DNA of 64,000 bases, from NCBI GenBank assembly GCA_963662175.1, contig OY759217.1, positions 12,650,562 to 12,714,561 on the forward strand. Direction: 5' to 3'. Both the position numbers and the translations under genes were made by a program. Position 1 is the stretch's first letter; each line of letters starts with the position of its first letter. Source of the DNA: Aradus depressus. Taxonomy: Eukaryota > Arthropoda > Insecta > Hemiptera > Aradidae. The notes beneath the pieces are model-generated. The model made no database searches. It had not been told where the DNA came from and saw only the letters and a list, made by a program, of their open reading frames with translations. This document shows, one piece after another, positions 32,430 to 43,291 of this stretch.

Positions 32430-33148
32430 TGTGATTTAGCCGTGCAAACCTTGAAAGCTCATCTTTAAAATTTGTCTTATTTTCTTAACAACCGTCAATT
32501 TATCGGCACCGCCAAACCTATAACCAACATTCCTGACTAAAGCAGCAAATTTTATCCTACCGACCCCTACAATATAACTCCTATTTGTCCTCCTTATCCA
32601 CTCAGGATAAATCCTTACGAGAAGACGGCTCGTAGGCCGCATTTGACATTGAGAAGTCCAACTTGTTCGCTTTCCACCTCCGCCAAACATTCACCCCCTA
32701 TCCTGATCTTCTTTCCCAATCTCACAAAGTCGAGAAGTTCCTCGACTCTCCCCTCCAACTTTCCTCGCCTCCTAAACCTTATAAATCCCTCCGAGGTCAT
32801 ACTCGTACACTTCATTCATTCCTTACCTACAAGAAAATCCCCAGGGTACGACCTCATCATTTGATTTCCTATCCTTTGGAAATTTCTCACTATAATTCTT
32901 GTTCCTAAACTAGATTCCCTGGAAAGCCCACAAACGTTCCAAGCTCCAATCGTCCTATAAGTTTATTACCCATTCTTTCAAAAATGCTAGAAAAAAATAC
33001 TCATCAAAATAATTTTTCCTATCCTTGAATTTAAAAATGTTATTCTTAATAATCAATTCGGCCTCCGGACCCATCACTCTACAGTACAGCAAGACCTTCG
33101 CATTGTAGACCACATCTCATCTTCTCTGGAGTGTAAGAGTTATATCAA
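32430..33148 (+). pseudogene. Jockey-type LINE, pre-RT and N-terminal RT, frameshifted
   Basis: Fragments in shifting frames: SPTCSLSTSAKHSP, then VHFIHSLPTRKSPGYDLI (the K-S-P-G-x-D block that opens Jockey RTs) near 32810. Next come SKMLEK...LIKIIFPILEFKN and NQFGxRTHHSTVQQDLRIV near 32980-33110, matching the block with Q-F-G-F-R-x-x-H-S-T. Motifs A to C are not reached. It ends where family H begins at about 33148. Confidence 0.7.
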
Positions 33149-33410
33149 GTGATTTTTAATCAAGTCACACATTTAAGCGGTATCTATAAAATGCACTTAG
33201 GCCCCGAAGTAAATTGGTCTAAAGTGTTCTTCCAAAACCTAACAGCAGCAATTGTTCCTGTATCCGAGCGCTCACAAATCCAATACACACTAACTCAGTC
33301 AGAACGAGAAATAGTCAAAAGGTATTCTGGGGACCTTGAAATGTGATATTCCGTAAAAAACTCGATCTCGGATTTTCGTACGATTACAATACCTTCCTTA
33401 TAAGGTATAA
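33145..33410 (+). repeat. Family H dispersed repeat
   Basis: 'caagtgatttttaatcaagt', 'cacttaggccccgaagtaaa' and 'ttttcgtacgattacaatac' recur at 37.33-37.56 kb. It follows a LINE here. 33411-33870 shows nothing recognisable. Confidence 0.6.
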
Positions 33411-33872
33411 AAAAAAAAAAAAGTAAAAATGAAAAGGAAAATGTCTGCAAAAAATCTGTTGGTGGAATGGCTCCTTTTCCAATAACCATTTAAAGATCCA
33501 GTTTCCTCATTGGCTGCTCCAAAAAGAAAATGAGTCTCTGACGTAGCCATTGAGGGCAGGTGTTCTTTATCGTTTAAGGCCGCTCCTCTAGAAATGAAAA
33601 TTATCTATTGTTTTGCAGGGCGATTCCTTATTAGTTTTCTACTTCTACGTTCAACTTTATGTCTGAACAATACAAGACATGATCTGTTCAGGGCTCAACT
33701 GAACTATGATTCTAGACTTAGAGTCAGCAGCTGTGACATGCCTTTATCACTCAATGAAAACTACTACTGGGAATATTTCTGAGTAATGTTTAAATTGTAA
33801 CGCTTGGTAACGAATTTAAAAATACCTTTATAGGTAGTTTTTAACAAAAAGGATAACTAATTATAAACATAT

Positions 33873-35188
33873 TGTGATAATTAAAAAATGTAAAATAAAA
33901 TAAAAATTAATAATTAAATAATAGATAATATTAGAAATTCTTTGCTGATCTTCTATTAAATTTTGCTTTCTATAGTAGTTTCCGAAAAGGGCCCTAATAA
34001 AAATATATAGAAAGTTTATGACGTGCAATTATGAAGAAATTATATTAAAAATTTTCAATTAATTGAATTATTTCATTTGGATTCTTCTAAATATATAATT
34101 CTGGGATGCCATCAAATTTTTCTAAATTTGCAAAAAATGTTCAATATAATCCAAAGGTATTTTTTTATTTGATTGACAGGGAAAATGAATAGAATAGAAT
34201 CGAGAACAAATATTGGGTTTATTAATATTTAATCTACATAATAAAAAAAAAAAAAATTAAATTGTAAAATAAAACAATTATTTACAAAAGTTCTTACTAA
34301 GTAATGTCTTTTTCTGTGGCCACTCCTTAAAATGTTTATACTGGGCGTTTATATATTAATAAATAAAAGTATCTTCTTTTGTAGCTCATTTTATTTGTCC
34401 TTGGTTCATCTACTATACTTCAACTGTGTTAACGCTAACACCACTCTTCTTCGACTGTGCTTGTCTACATAAAACAGCTGATCGCCAGCATTGCTTTCAA
34501 TTTTTTTTTTCTCAATCAAACATCCGGCCCGCAACTTCGTCGGGGAAGAGGAAGACATAATAAATTGGTTTTATTTACAATATACAAATATTATTTGCAG
34601 GGGGTCTTGGGGCGACAGCCTCTGGTCCCTTACGGGAGAGACTGGCGCTCCCAGACCTCCTTGGATTGCGGCTGCCTCAGGCTCAAGATCGGTGGAGTGA
34701 GGCTGCTTTTACTCGGGCCTGGCCCGTCAGTCGCCCCTAGCGCAGGGCTTTTTCTGTTCCCGCCAGGAGGTGACAAACGGCTGAACGCCGGGTAGTTGGA
34801 TTCCGTCTTCAACTCCGGCAGGATCAATCCCAGATACGATCCACTCCACCCTAGACCGGTCGTACAGCAGGCAATCGAGGACCACATGTTCTGCAGCCTC
34901 GATACCGCCACACAAACAGTTCGGGCTATCCTTCCTCTTGAAGAAGAAGAGTTTGGAGTTGAAGTCGCCGTGACCTGTTCTCCATTCATTTTTAAACAAA
35001 AGCTAATGGTACAGTCTTTGTATATTTATATTCACTAATTAATTTATTAATGTCCTGCTGTTTTTATGAAAACTTCTACAATTTAGCTGTTTTTATGAGA
35101 AAAATAACACATTTTGGATTATTTTCTTTAAAAAATAATAATTAATTATAGAATATTTTAATAATTATAATGTATTTTTTTCATCACT
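33873..35188 (-). mobile_element. Solo-LTR-like element interrupted by an R1-type LINE
   Basis: Matches the 47.2-kb unit in the same direction: 'gatcttctattaaattttgc', 'ttccgaaaagggccctaata', 'gacgtgcaattatgaag', 'agggaaaatgaatagaatag', 'ttcactaattaatttattaa', and a catcac end. ATAT flanks both ends (33869-33872, 35189-35192), though in AT-rich context. The segment ~34500-35010 is a later insertion. Confidence 0.7.
34600..34999 (-). pseudogene. R1-type LINE ORF2 C-terminus
   Basis: The minus-strand 90-codon frame (34999-34727) reads EWRTGHGDFNSKLF and RKDSPNCLCGGIEAAEHVVL, then DCLLYDRSRVEWIV. The TGHG block and the C-x-C...H...C knuckle mark the C-terminus of R1/TRAS-like ORF2. It is open for ~85 codons and GC-richer than its AT-rich host. 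A T run at 34500-34511 may be its poly(A) tail. The related 1.6-kb LINE differs clearly in sequence. Confidence 0.75.
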
Positions 35189-35189
35189 A

Positions 35190-35340
35190 TATATATATTC
35201 ACACTCTGAAGAAGACATTTATTGAATAATGAACAATCATATTTAATTGATCAGCTAACTCAATGCATACATTCATACGACGTATTCTATTACCATTTTC
35301 TGTTTTAACCGAAATAAATATTATTAATATTATCCATTGA
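35190..35340 (+). mobile_element. LINE 3'-end fragment
   Basis: 'catacgacgtattctattac', 'ttttaaccgaaataaatatt' and a TTA-type tail match the terminal ~130 bp of the 49.3- and 52.1-kb copies. Confidence 0.55.
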
Positions 35341-35548
35341 GGAAGAAACACATGAAGGGTATAGAACTTAATGATGAGAAAAATGAAGAGGAAAGGTGAA
35401 CTGGAATGGATTGAAGGGGCGAGGAGGGGTGGGGTGGAGAGGGTAGTTGAGTTTTCAAATTAGTGGAGGCAACAGAAGACCCACCCGGGCAGGCTATCAG
35501 GGAGGACACATCTTGAAGAGAATCATTTCAATGATAATTACAAAGATA

Positions 35549-36103
35549 ACCCATGGGGTCCTCATAGCCCAGTTAAATGTCAGTCTATCAGCCGAGCTGG
35601 GCAAGGTTCCCTGGAGTCACCCTCTCTAAATTGGATTACAGCACCAACACTGACCAATATAACCCATGGGGTCCTCATAGCCCAGTTAAATGTCAGTCTA
35701 TCAGCCGAGCTGGGCAAGGTTCCCTGGAGTCACCCGCTCTAAATTGGATTACAGCACCAACACTGACCAATATACCCCTTGGGGTCCTCATAGCCCAGTT
35801 AAATGTCAGTCTATCAGCCGAGCTGGGCAAGGTTCCCTGGAGTCACCCGCTCTAAATTGGATTACAGCATCAACACTGACCAATATAACCCATGGGGTCA
35901 TCATAGCCCAGTTAAATGTCAGTCTATCAGCCGAGCTGGGCAAGGTTCCCTGGAGTCACCCGCTCTAAATTGGATTACAGCGGCAACACTGACCAATATA
36001 ACCCATGGGGTCCTCATAGCCCAGTTAAATGTCAGTCTATCAGCCGAGCTGGGCAAGGTTCCCGCTCTAAATTGGATTACAGCGGCAACACTGACCAATA
36101 TCC
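35549..36103. repeat. 113-bp tandem repeat, about 4.9 copies
   Basis: Units begin near 35549, 35662, 35775, 35888 and 36001. Each holds 'catagcccagttaaatgtca', 'gccgagctgggcaaggttcc' and 'ctctaaattggattacag'. Differences are single bases; the last unit has lost 'ctggagtcac'. Because 113 is not a multiple of three and the unit is nearly stop-free, overlapping 85-108-codon frames appear in all plus frames. They are not genes. Confidence 0.9.
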
Positions 36104-36114
36104 AACTGGAACCT

Positions 36115-36230
36115 CTTTCCAGATCATAGGAGGGGGAATCGACTCTGTAGCCCCTATCGAAGTCAACTTTTAACCCAAAAGGCCGACTGATTTTCTGGGG
36201 AAGTACATTGCCAGGGTCAAGTTTAAAAAA
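36115..36230 (+). repeat. Family F 3' end
   Basis: 'tgtagcccctatcgaagtca', 'aaaaggccgactgattttct' and 'ggggaagtacattgccaggg'. The 113-bp array thus abuts an F copy. 36231-37000 contains no recognisable gene. Confidence 0.6.
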
Positions 36231-37001
36231 ATTAAGTTATCCAACGTTAGTGTATTTCAATCCTTTCAAGTCCTAGAAACAATTATCGATGCACCCTTCC
36301 ATGTTTCCAACCTTATCCTCCATAGTAGCCTTAAAATTCCTTTTATTATTGATCTCTAGTCACCTTTCGTTCATGTCAATCCCGTTGCTCAACTCTTGTC
36401 CTCTCTTGCTCACATGCAGATAATCACCGCCGAAGACTGAGGCGGCGCTGGCTGAGAGACCACTTATTTATTTATTTTATTTATTTATTGGTTTATGTTA
36501 TTACATTTGATATTAATTATTAATTTTGTTATTACATTTGTATAGTTTGACATAACTTTTACTTATAAATGTAAATAAAAAAAGTTAAAAATAATAATAA
36601 AAGCACACACGATAAAAATGAAATTTTTGATATTTCTCCATTTTGAATAAGCTGAGAAATATGGCAATTATTGTAACTATACTCATTGCGTTCCGTGATC
36701 TGCCAATAAACATCCAAGTCTGTTCCTGTGCAATAGTATGAAGAAATTCTCAGTTCACGTTTTTAGGATAAGTATAAATAACCCTTGAGTCTTCAATCAT
36801 TGCTTAACTGTCGAATGGATACTTCTTAAAAATACTAAATGAAGTATGCAATCGTTGAGGATTGATGACTGTGAACAATATCACGGAGTGTGGAGGAACG
36901 GTCCACGGGGCTGCTGAAAGTGCCTTAACACGACTTGTTCTTATCGTTCTTCTAACAGGAGTAACAGCAATATTGACTAATTGATGGGATCTTTGTAGAC
37001 A

Positions 37002-37052
37002 GCATTATGATGAGGGCAACCTCAAAAGCCGGCTAGCACAAGTAACATCTAG
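37002..37052 (+). repeat. Inverted-repeat family 2 fragment
   Basis: 'ttatgatgagggcaacctca' then 'aaagccggctagcac', related to the hairpin at 39.5-39.8 kb and to 30.8 kb. Confidence 0.45.
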
Positions 37053-37324
37053 CGGAGGTTAGAGTACATCTTTATTTCTGCCAGTTATCATATATGACTC
37101 CTTCATTCCAAAATTCAAGTTTAGAGCGCTCACAACATTCCAATTACAGAAACAAACACACAAATTTTTCGATGTGACTAACTGTTTTTGCGTGAATAAA
37201 GCCAAAAAAAAAAAAAATTCAAGACGTAATTTTAAAACGGTTTTGGCACAGCATCTCGTAAACTGAGCGGAATTCATAAAATCGTATTCTATATAAAATG
37301 TACCATTTCGTTTCCTCTACAAAT

Positions 37325-37562
37325 GTTATTTCAAGTGATTTTTAATTAAGTCACACATTCAAGCGGTGTCTTAAAAAATGTACTTAGGCCTTGAAGTAAA
37401 TTGGTATAAATGTTCGTCCAAAATAATCTAATGAGAGCGCTCACAAATCACAACGCACACACACTCACGACAAACATCATCGCGAAAATGGTCAAAACAT
37501 ATTGAGGGGACCTTGAAACGTGAAAATACGTCGGATTTACGCACGATTACAATACTTCCTAA
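37325..37562 (+). repeat. Family H dispersed repeat
   Basis: 'caagtgatttttaattaagt', 'cttaggccttgaagtaaatt', 'ggggaccttgaaacgtgaaa' and 'tacgcacgattacaatactt' match the copy at 33.15 kb. Confidence 0.65.
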
Positions 37563-37563
37563 T

Positions 37564-37990
37564 CAGTGGCGTAGCTAGGCCCTGAGTGGGCCTTAAAAAA
37601 TTTCTTGGGGGCCCCTTTTTCGGAAAATAAACAAAAATACTCGCATAAACAAAATATATTTGAAAATAACAAAAACAACAATACTTATTGAAAAAACTTA
37701 ACTCTAAAAAAAATATTCTAGTGGTTAAATAGGTACTTTTCTTGCCTTTTTTTCGGCGAACATATTTATTATATCATTCATAGCTGAAGAAGATTTTAGT
37801 TTCTCAAGTTCTTCTTTTTCTATGAACAGTATTGATAAGTCCGATAGAAGTTCTAAGATCATTTTTAATAAGTTTTAATTTAGAAATTTATGCTTGGCTT
37901 TTATCAATATGACTATGGATAATATTTTAGGTTTTTTTTGCTTATGCATGTTACTACAACTGCTACAGCGATAGCTACACCCCTTTTCTT
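37564..37990 (-). pseudogene. hAT transposon remnant with C-terminal dimerisation segment
   Basis: The left end CAGTGGCGTAGCTAGGCC is a typical hAT-like terminus. About 45 minus-strand codons without a stop (37880-37740) read MILELLSDLSILFIEKEE, then MNDIINMFAEKKARK. This resembles the very C-terminus of ZMYM/TTF-type hAT transposases (L-S-x-L-x-I-E...I-x-x-F-A-x-x-K-A-R-K). The right TIR is only faintly visible ('cagcgatagctacacccc'). Confidence 0.6.
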
Positions 37991-38469
37991 AATACTATAG
38001 GTAAAATAAAGTAAGAACGCACTTCTCAAATTTAATGATTATTATTATTAATTTGTATAAATAAATTGGAATTTATTTAAAACTTTGGGATGGGCTAGGC
38101 TTACCTTTTTACTATTATTGTTATATTATACATGGAATAATAGAGGTCATACTGCAATATACACCAGGGTGTCTATTTTGTAAGAATGACGTTTGGCTCT
38201 TTCACGCCAATTTCCTTCGGGAGATTGAATCCTTTAACAATATTTTATGGTAGTGCTCGTTGTTTTTTAGCTGTCTCTCCTAATACCCATTTACATACAT
38301 ACATACATATATGGTAGACGGCGCAAAGGAATACATAATACTATAGTGAAGTTCATTTAAAGTTGTCTTTAAAATGATTGATTTACACATGAAAATGAGC
38401 AGTACAGTACCTTCTCATAAAACACAACGGGATCCAAAAATCAATTAACTTAACATTTCAAACATAAAA

Positions 38470-38815
38470 AAAGTCGTCAGTGAATCACCGACAAAGTACT
38501 TCCCCAGCAAACATTATTCAATTACGTTTTCGCTTTCCCTCAAAGCCAATCGACAATTTGGGAAACTGAATAATTTGACTTACGTACAAGGCTTCGAAAT
38601 CCTCATACTAAATTTTATGTCGATATATTCATTACATTGGCAGTTATTGGGGTTTTTGAGTCCTCCTTATTTGCTCCCCGTCTTCCCTTCGACAAATTTT
38701 GCGGAATATTAATAGGTGACATCCTTAAGGGATTTTGAATTCAAATATAAAATTTCTTGTCCATACATTCATTATTATTAGGATTTTTGAATAGAGCCCT
38801 CCCTGTCTATACAAT
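38470..38815 (-). repeat. Family F reverse copy
   Basis: Starts 'gtcgtcagtgaatcaccgac', with 'gtacttccccagcaaacatt', 'agccaatcgacaatttggga' and both internal motifs ('gtcgatatattcattacatt', 'gtccatacattcattatt'). The reverse SINE-A directly following it probably inserted here. 37991-38465 holds no gene. Confidence 0.75.
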
Positions 38816-38827
38816 AATACACATGTA

Positions 38828-39090
38828 TAGTTATTATGATTCATGCCCGAGCTTCACTACAAGGTCATATCGCTTACTACCAGAGCGTTCATTCGTCGCT
38901 TTGGTGGACATGAGCCCGACTCTACCGTGGGAGTCCTCAATTTTACATGGATAAACCTATTCACCTAGTCTTTAACGAGTATCTGACATCGCACAGGCTA
39001 GAGACCATCGCTTAACGTCCCATCAGAAGGACGATGTGCTCAATTTTTTTTTTACCTCCCAGATAAAGTAAACTAAGGGCCTCGAATTCA
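38828..39090 (-). repeat. SINE-A, head missing
   Basis: Tail to body in reverse: 'ttcatgcccgagcttcacta', 'gagcccgactctaccgtggg', 'catcgcttaacgtcccatca' and 'acctcccagataaagtaaac'. It stops at 'gggcctcgaattc', before the B box. Confidence 0.8.
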
Positions 39091-39502
39091 TCCTCGTTAT
39101 ATGATAATAGATAATATATAACCAATAACTATTTAGAATATATCTTCTACTTCCTAGAGTTCCTAACCTCTGTTTTAGTATTTTGAACGAACCAATGAAG
39201 AATAATATGAGAGTGTTAAAGAATGAGATGCAAGTTTTATGCATTGACAATGGGTGCATCATGAATGATAGCGCAGAAGAAGTGAGCAGATAAATGCAAC
39301 GTGTGTTTAATGCAAATTTCTGCAATTCTCCAGTTATAGACTATTGTTCTCAACAGACTTATTACTATTAGCCAATTATATATCAATGACTAGAGTGGCT
39401 CTTTTACTGCGAATAGTCTTTACGAATATATCGGTGAGTGTTTTTACATATAGATAGAATAATAAACTACAGTTACTGCCCAGGTAGTAAAATAAAATAT
39501 AG

Positions 39503-39770
39503 TTTGACCTCTCACAGATTTTATTAATATTTGCCAGCCGGCTTTCGAGGTTGTCCTCATCATCAGGCAGTCTGGCAAAACTATTTAATTTTAATTTTAA
39601 AAACAACATAATAATAATTAAAATAAAAGTAAAAGTAAAATAGGATTTGAAAACAATTTAACAATGTAAAACTTCATGGATGGGGACAAATATATTATTC
39701 CTGTTCCCCATCGAAAGCCGGCTAGCAAAAATTAATAAAATCTGTGAGAGGTCAGTCTATATTTTATTTT
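39503..39770. repeat. Inverted-repeat family 2 element (hairpin with ~50-bp arms)
   Basis: The left arm 'gacctctcacagattttatt' plus 'gccagccggctttcgaggtt' is complementary to the right arm 'gaaagccggctagcaaaaat' plus 'aaaatctgtgagaggtcagt'. The complement of 39531-39578 folds as an outer UUUGCCAG/CUGGCAAA helix around CUGAUGA, a GAGG/CCUC stem and GAAA. This is hammerhead-like, but the residue at the expected cleavage position is not acceptable. Confidence 0.6.
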
Positions 39771-39939
39771 ACAGCTTGTGAAATATTCACTTCTCACTTC
39801 ATCAGCCATTTTCATATTACAGTTATTGCGATAAACCGTGAGTTCGCAGATACGAGAAGGCTCAGCCAGCAGAGATTCAAATACGTTAAACGCTGCAGCG
39901 TCTAACGCATAATCTGCAGATTTGGAAGGCGCAGGGATC

Positions 39940-40010
39940 AGAACAAGGGAAGTTATATAATTGATCAGAAATTCGATGTTCAGTTTTCACCGGAATTTCG
40001 GGAACGCTTG
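39940..40010 (+). repeat. Family F 5' fragment
   Basis: 'ggaagttatataattgatca', 'gaaattcgatgttcagtttt' and 'caccggaatttcgggaacg'. Confidence 0.6.
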
Positions 40011-40065
40011 CTATTTCCTCTATTTCTTTCTTCTTTCTCATATGTTATTTTTCTATGCTGTGTAA

Positions 40066-40110
40066 ACATTATACCCGGGCTTTAACTACGAGGTAACATA
40101 GGCTACTACC
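40066..40110 (-). repeat. SINE-A tail fragment
   Basis: 'ttatacccgggctttaacta' then 'cgaggtaacataggctacta', about 45 bp of the reverse tail, sitting between two pieces of one F copy. Confidence 0.55.
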
Positions 40111-40119
40111 AAAAAAAAA

Positions 40120-40255
40120 AATTTGGTTGTGTTTGTATGAGTGTGGGTGTGTGTGTGACTGTGAATACGATAACTCCCCATAGAATGAATGTATCGACAT
40201 AAAATTTCGTATGTGTGTCCATAACTCTATAAGGATGCCCCCTAGCCAGTTCAAA
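40120..40255 (+). repeat. Family F middle fragment with (GT)n
   Basis: 'gaatacgataactccccata', 'gaatgaatgtatcgacataa' and 'aactctataaggatgccccc', after a short GT-rich run. 40256-40905 contains a 115-codon plus frame (40438-40785) that I do not recognise and do not call. Confidence 0.6.
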
Positions 40256-40909
40256 GATACATATGATTCCTCTTCAGACCACCTACTCTACTGACGCCGG
40301 TGTGTTCATAGATAGTAGATTGCGCCAAGTTAGAAATGTGGTGGTGGGGTGAAGGAGAGTGATAGAGCTTCTCTACTAGGGCAGAACTCAGCTCTACTCG
40401 CCCTGTCCACTCTACCCGTGTAAACTACGCTTTAGAGATGGTTAGAATCGTCGAAGCAGATATGCAAACTAACGATGGACCATTGATCCGATATCGAGAA
40501 AAAATCGTCAACATTTATTGGACTTCTTCCCAGAAGTTAAGTTTAAGATGTCTTCACTTGGCAAACAATCAAGGCGAAAATTGGCCAACAAAATATAAAT
40601 GCCGGGATGCGATCTACTCTCTACAGGTTCTATTCCCACATTTGCCGGTGGTGTTGCGGCTTAATCCAGAAGCCCATGAAAAATGTTTAAATCCATTAAG
40701 ACAGATGAAGGGAAACAACAACTACACGCAAATAAAACACTCTCTTAATTGTAAAAAATTACCATCACTAGAAATGAAAGAATGAATGGCGTAATTATAA
40801 GTTGGAGATTAGCGAAGAGAAGAATGCAAGAGGAGACAAAAGTAGAGTAAGATTCCAATAAGAGTTTCTATTAAGACGAAAGGGGACGACAGTGAGAAGA
40901 GGGTCCTAA

Positions 40910-41205
40910 TGCCTGCTTCCAGGATTCAACCTTCCCCATTGTTTAATTTTCTGCAAACGATTCCGATGATCCTAATGAAAATACATGAACGCACAATATG
41001 TCATTCTTTGCAGGGCGAAACTATCTACAAAATTACTAGCGGCGTTTTTTTATTTAAACTTTTTTTCTACGATTTTTTTCCATGTGATCATATAAAAAAA
41101 ATTTCCACTACGATATTAATGACTTTCCACACTTTCGAATTTGATTTTGAATTCAATGGCATTTTTCAGAATTAAAAACAAAAAATGTGTGTAGCCAGGA
41201 GGTTA
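40910..41205 (+). repeat. Family I dispersed repeat
   Basis: 'cttccccattgtttaatttt', 'gcagggcgaaactatctaca', 'tgactttccacactttcgaa' and 'gtgtgtagccaggaggttat'. The 88-codon frame across it is accidental. Confidence 0.7.
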
Positions 41206-41267
41206 TATTTTAGGATTTCTTATTTTTCTTAAATTATGTTCATAAAAAAAAAAATGGAAAAAAATGG

Positions 41268-41612
41268 AGGGCGCCGGTAGCTCAGTGGTATGCGTGCTTG
41301 ACTTCTGAGCTCAAGGTCGTGGGTTCGTAACCCGACCGAGGCCCTTAGTTTATTTTATCTGGGAGGTAAAATAAACTTAAGCACGCCGTCCTTTCGGATG
41401 GGACGTTAAGCGATGGTCCCGAGCCTGTACGATGTCAGGTACTCGACCCCTACCCTAGATGAATAAAAATTTAGGGGTAGGCAAAATTTAGGCCTCCCAC
41501 AGTAGAGTCTCGGGCTCATGTCCACCAGAGTGACGAAAGAGCGCTCTGGTAGTAGGCGATATGATCTCGTTGTTAAAGCCCGGGCATGAGTCATAAAACC
41601 TAACCTAATAAA
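41268..41612 (+). repeat. SINE-A reference copy, full-length
   Basis: Best-preserved copy. Head 41268-41345 with A box TAGCTCAGTGG and B-box-like GGGTTCGTAACCC. Then 'gaggcccttagtttatttta', the body ('cacgccgtcctttcggatgg', 'gacgttaagcgatggtcccg', 'gtaggcaaaatttaggcctc', 'gagtgacgaaagagcgctct') and the tail ('taaagcccgggcatgagtca', 'taacctaat'). Similar A-rich ATG sequences lie on both sides and may be the target duplication. The source tRNA cannot be fixed by eye. Confidence 0.9.
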
Positions 41613-41629
41613 AAAAAATGTTGCGTAGT

Positions 41630-41840
41630 CATCTGTTGTTATGGTGATTATTGTTTACACCATACTGTTGAAAATTAATAATTGTCGTCTTTATGGAGTT
41701 AAGTATTCGAATATGAAATTTTTTATCGATACATTCATTACAACAGCATTTATTATAGTTTTTGAGTTGAGCCTCTCCCACATTCCCAACTTCCCTTTGC
41801 CCGATTTGTCTGAAAATTTATAGTGGTATTCTCATCCCAC
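41630..41840 (-). repeat. Family F reverse fragment
   Basis: 'ttgaaaattaataattgtcg', 'tatcgatacattcattacaa', 'gtttttgagttgagcctctc', 'gcccgatttgtctgaaaatt'. Confidence 0.65.
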
Positions 41841-42006
41841 CTCATGATGAGCCCGATCAACCGGGAGTAGTGTATTTACGAATCGTTCAAGCCGATTTGA
41901 AAAAGGCCAAAATACGAAAAATTCAAGAGAGGAAAATAATAGAATATATAAATATGAGTTGAGTTGGGAAGTTGGAGCTGTGTTTTGGATGTCTCATTCG
42001 AGCTGG

Positions 42007-42114
42007 ACAACCGCGGCCACTCCGCACTCCCAGACAACTGCGGCCACTCCGCACTCCCGGACAACCGCGGCCACTTCGCCCTCCCTGACAACTGCGGCCA
42101 CTCCGCCCTCCTGT
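42007..42114. repeat. 27-bp GC-rich minisatellite, 4 copies
   Basis: Unit 'acaaccgcggccactccgca' plus 'ctcccgg', four times in phase. As 27 is nine codons, the plus strand reads TTAATPHSQ-type nonapeptides and the minus strand SGSAEWPRL-type ones. No start, domain or longer frame supports a gene. GC-rich against a very AT-rich background. Confidence 0.85.
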
Positions 42115-42414
42115 CCCTGGATCTGCGCCTCTCTGTGTTCTATATGAAATAATGTCCTCTCTCCAGTACAGCCCTCACTAAATCATATTTAATTAGGCAT
42201 AAAATCTCTCCCCTGTCCTTTTATTCAGATCCAGACCGCATAATCGGAGGGCATTCGACCGACCATTCATCCAATAATGGTCTACCCCTCTTTTATTTGT
42301 CACAGCCTTTTATGTGTATATTTTTTATATATTTATGAATTTTAAAGGCTATATAAAAGGTATTTTCACAACATGAACAAACATATTTTTTTTATTACAC
42401 TCAATTTTTTTTTT

Positions 42415-42730
42415 AGTTCCACAGCTGTATAGGGGAAGTAATGTAATGTGTCGAAACTGCTATATTAAGTTTTTACCGGAATATCATATTTAACGATCCC
42501 TTGATTCCAAAAAAAAAAAAGTCTGTGAACACGATAACTCCCGGTAGAATGAATTTATCGACACGAAACTTTACATGTGTACTCAGAGCCCCATAAGAAC
42601 GACGCCTTTAGATTTTCAGTCAAATATGCCAAAAGAATCGAGGATATTAGGGGGGGGGGGGGGGGGGGGGGGGGGCTTAATACAAAAACTAATAACTGCC
42701 ATTAAAATTAATGTATTGACACGAAGCGAT
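42415..42730 (+). repeat. Family F forward copy with a 26-nt G tract
   Basis: 'tccacagctgtataggggaa', 'ccggaatatcatatttaacg', 'gtgaacacgataactcccgg', 'tcagagccccataagaacga'. The 'ggatattag' that normally ends in a short G run is expanded to 26 G (42650-42675). Very close to the copy at 43.43 kb. Confidence 0.8.
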
Positions 42731-43230
42731 AAATTGGTCCTTTCAAAAAATATTTTTATAAAAAGTTTTTTAAAAAATTAAAAACCATAATCGAAAAGAT
42801 TTTTGTTAGTAGTTGATATATCGATGAATTGATTACCTTCATATTAGGTTACCCAACTAGTTGATGTAAGAATGTAATCCTCAATTTTTTGGTAACAAAT
42901 CAATTATATCAAGTTAATAATATATGTTTTTGGATTATGGTTGTTAGTGAGTATTTTTAGAATTGATCGAATTTTTCTAGAAAAACTGATTTGAATTTTG
43001 AAAAAAAAAATTTAAGAATGATGTGACGTACTTTACTAACTATAGTAAATTTTCTTTTTATAACAATGATGATATATATGTAAGGTAAGGAGATATTAAT
43101 GTATCTAATTAGAATAGTGTATAAAATTAGTTATTAACCTGAATTGATTTTGATGATAATAATAAAAGGAAGGATGAGCAGTAAAGTAATTGTATCATAA
43201 TATAATTTTCAGATGTATGTGAACTTGATA

Positions 43231-43291
43231 ATGTCTGTAATGGACGAAATATACAATTATTGTAGAACAATATTTCGTCCATTACAGACAT
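43231..43291. repeat. Perfect 22-bp inverted repeat (hairpin)
   Basis: Arms 43231-43252 and 43270-43291 are exact complements ('atgtctgtaatggacgaaat' and on) around a 17-nt AT-rich loop. It looks like two element ends brought together, or a tiny MITE. 42731-43230 is AT-rich without a gene. Confidence 0.8.

Noticed and set aside
35447..36173. Five overlapping plus-strand frames with repeated peptides
   Set aside because: They come from the 113-bp tandem array cycling through all frames.
36490..36560. (TTTA)n-like stretch as a regulatory or origin element
   Set aside because: Simple AT-rich low-complexity sequence, common throughout the window.
40438..40785. 115-codon plus-strand frame
   Set aside because: No motif, domain or repeat relation that I recognise; length alone is not enough in this sequence.
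41268..41345. Functional tRNA gene
   Set aside because: A and B boxes are present, but the same head recurs with the SINE body in many copies and the arms do not fold into a clean cloverleaf.
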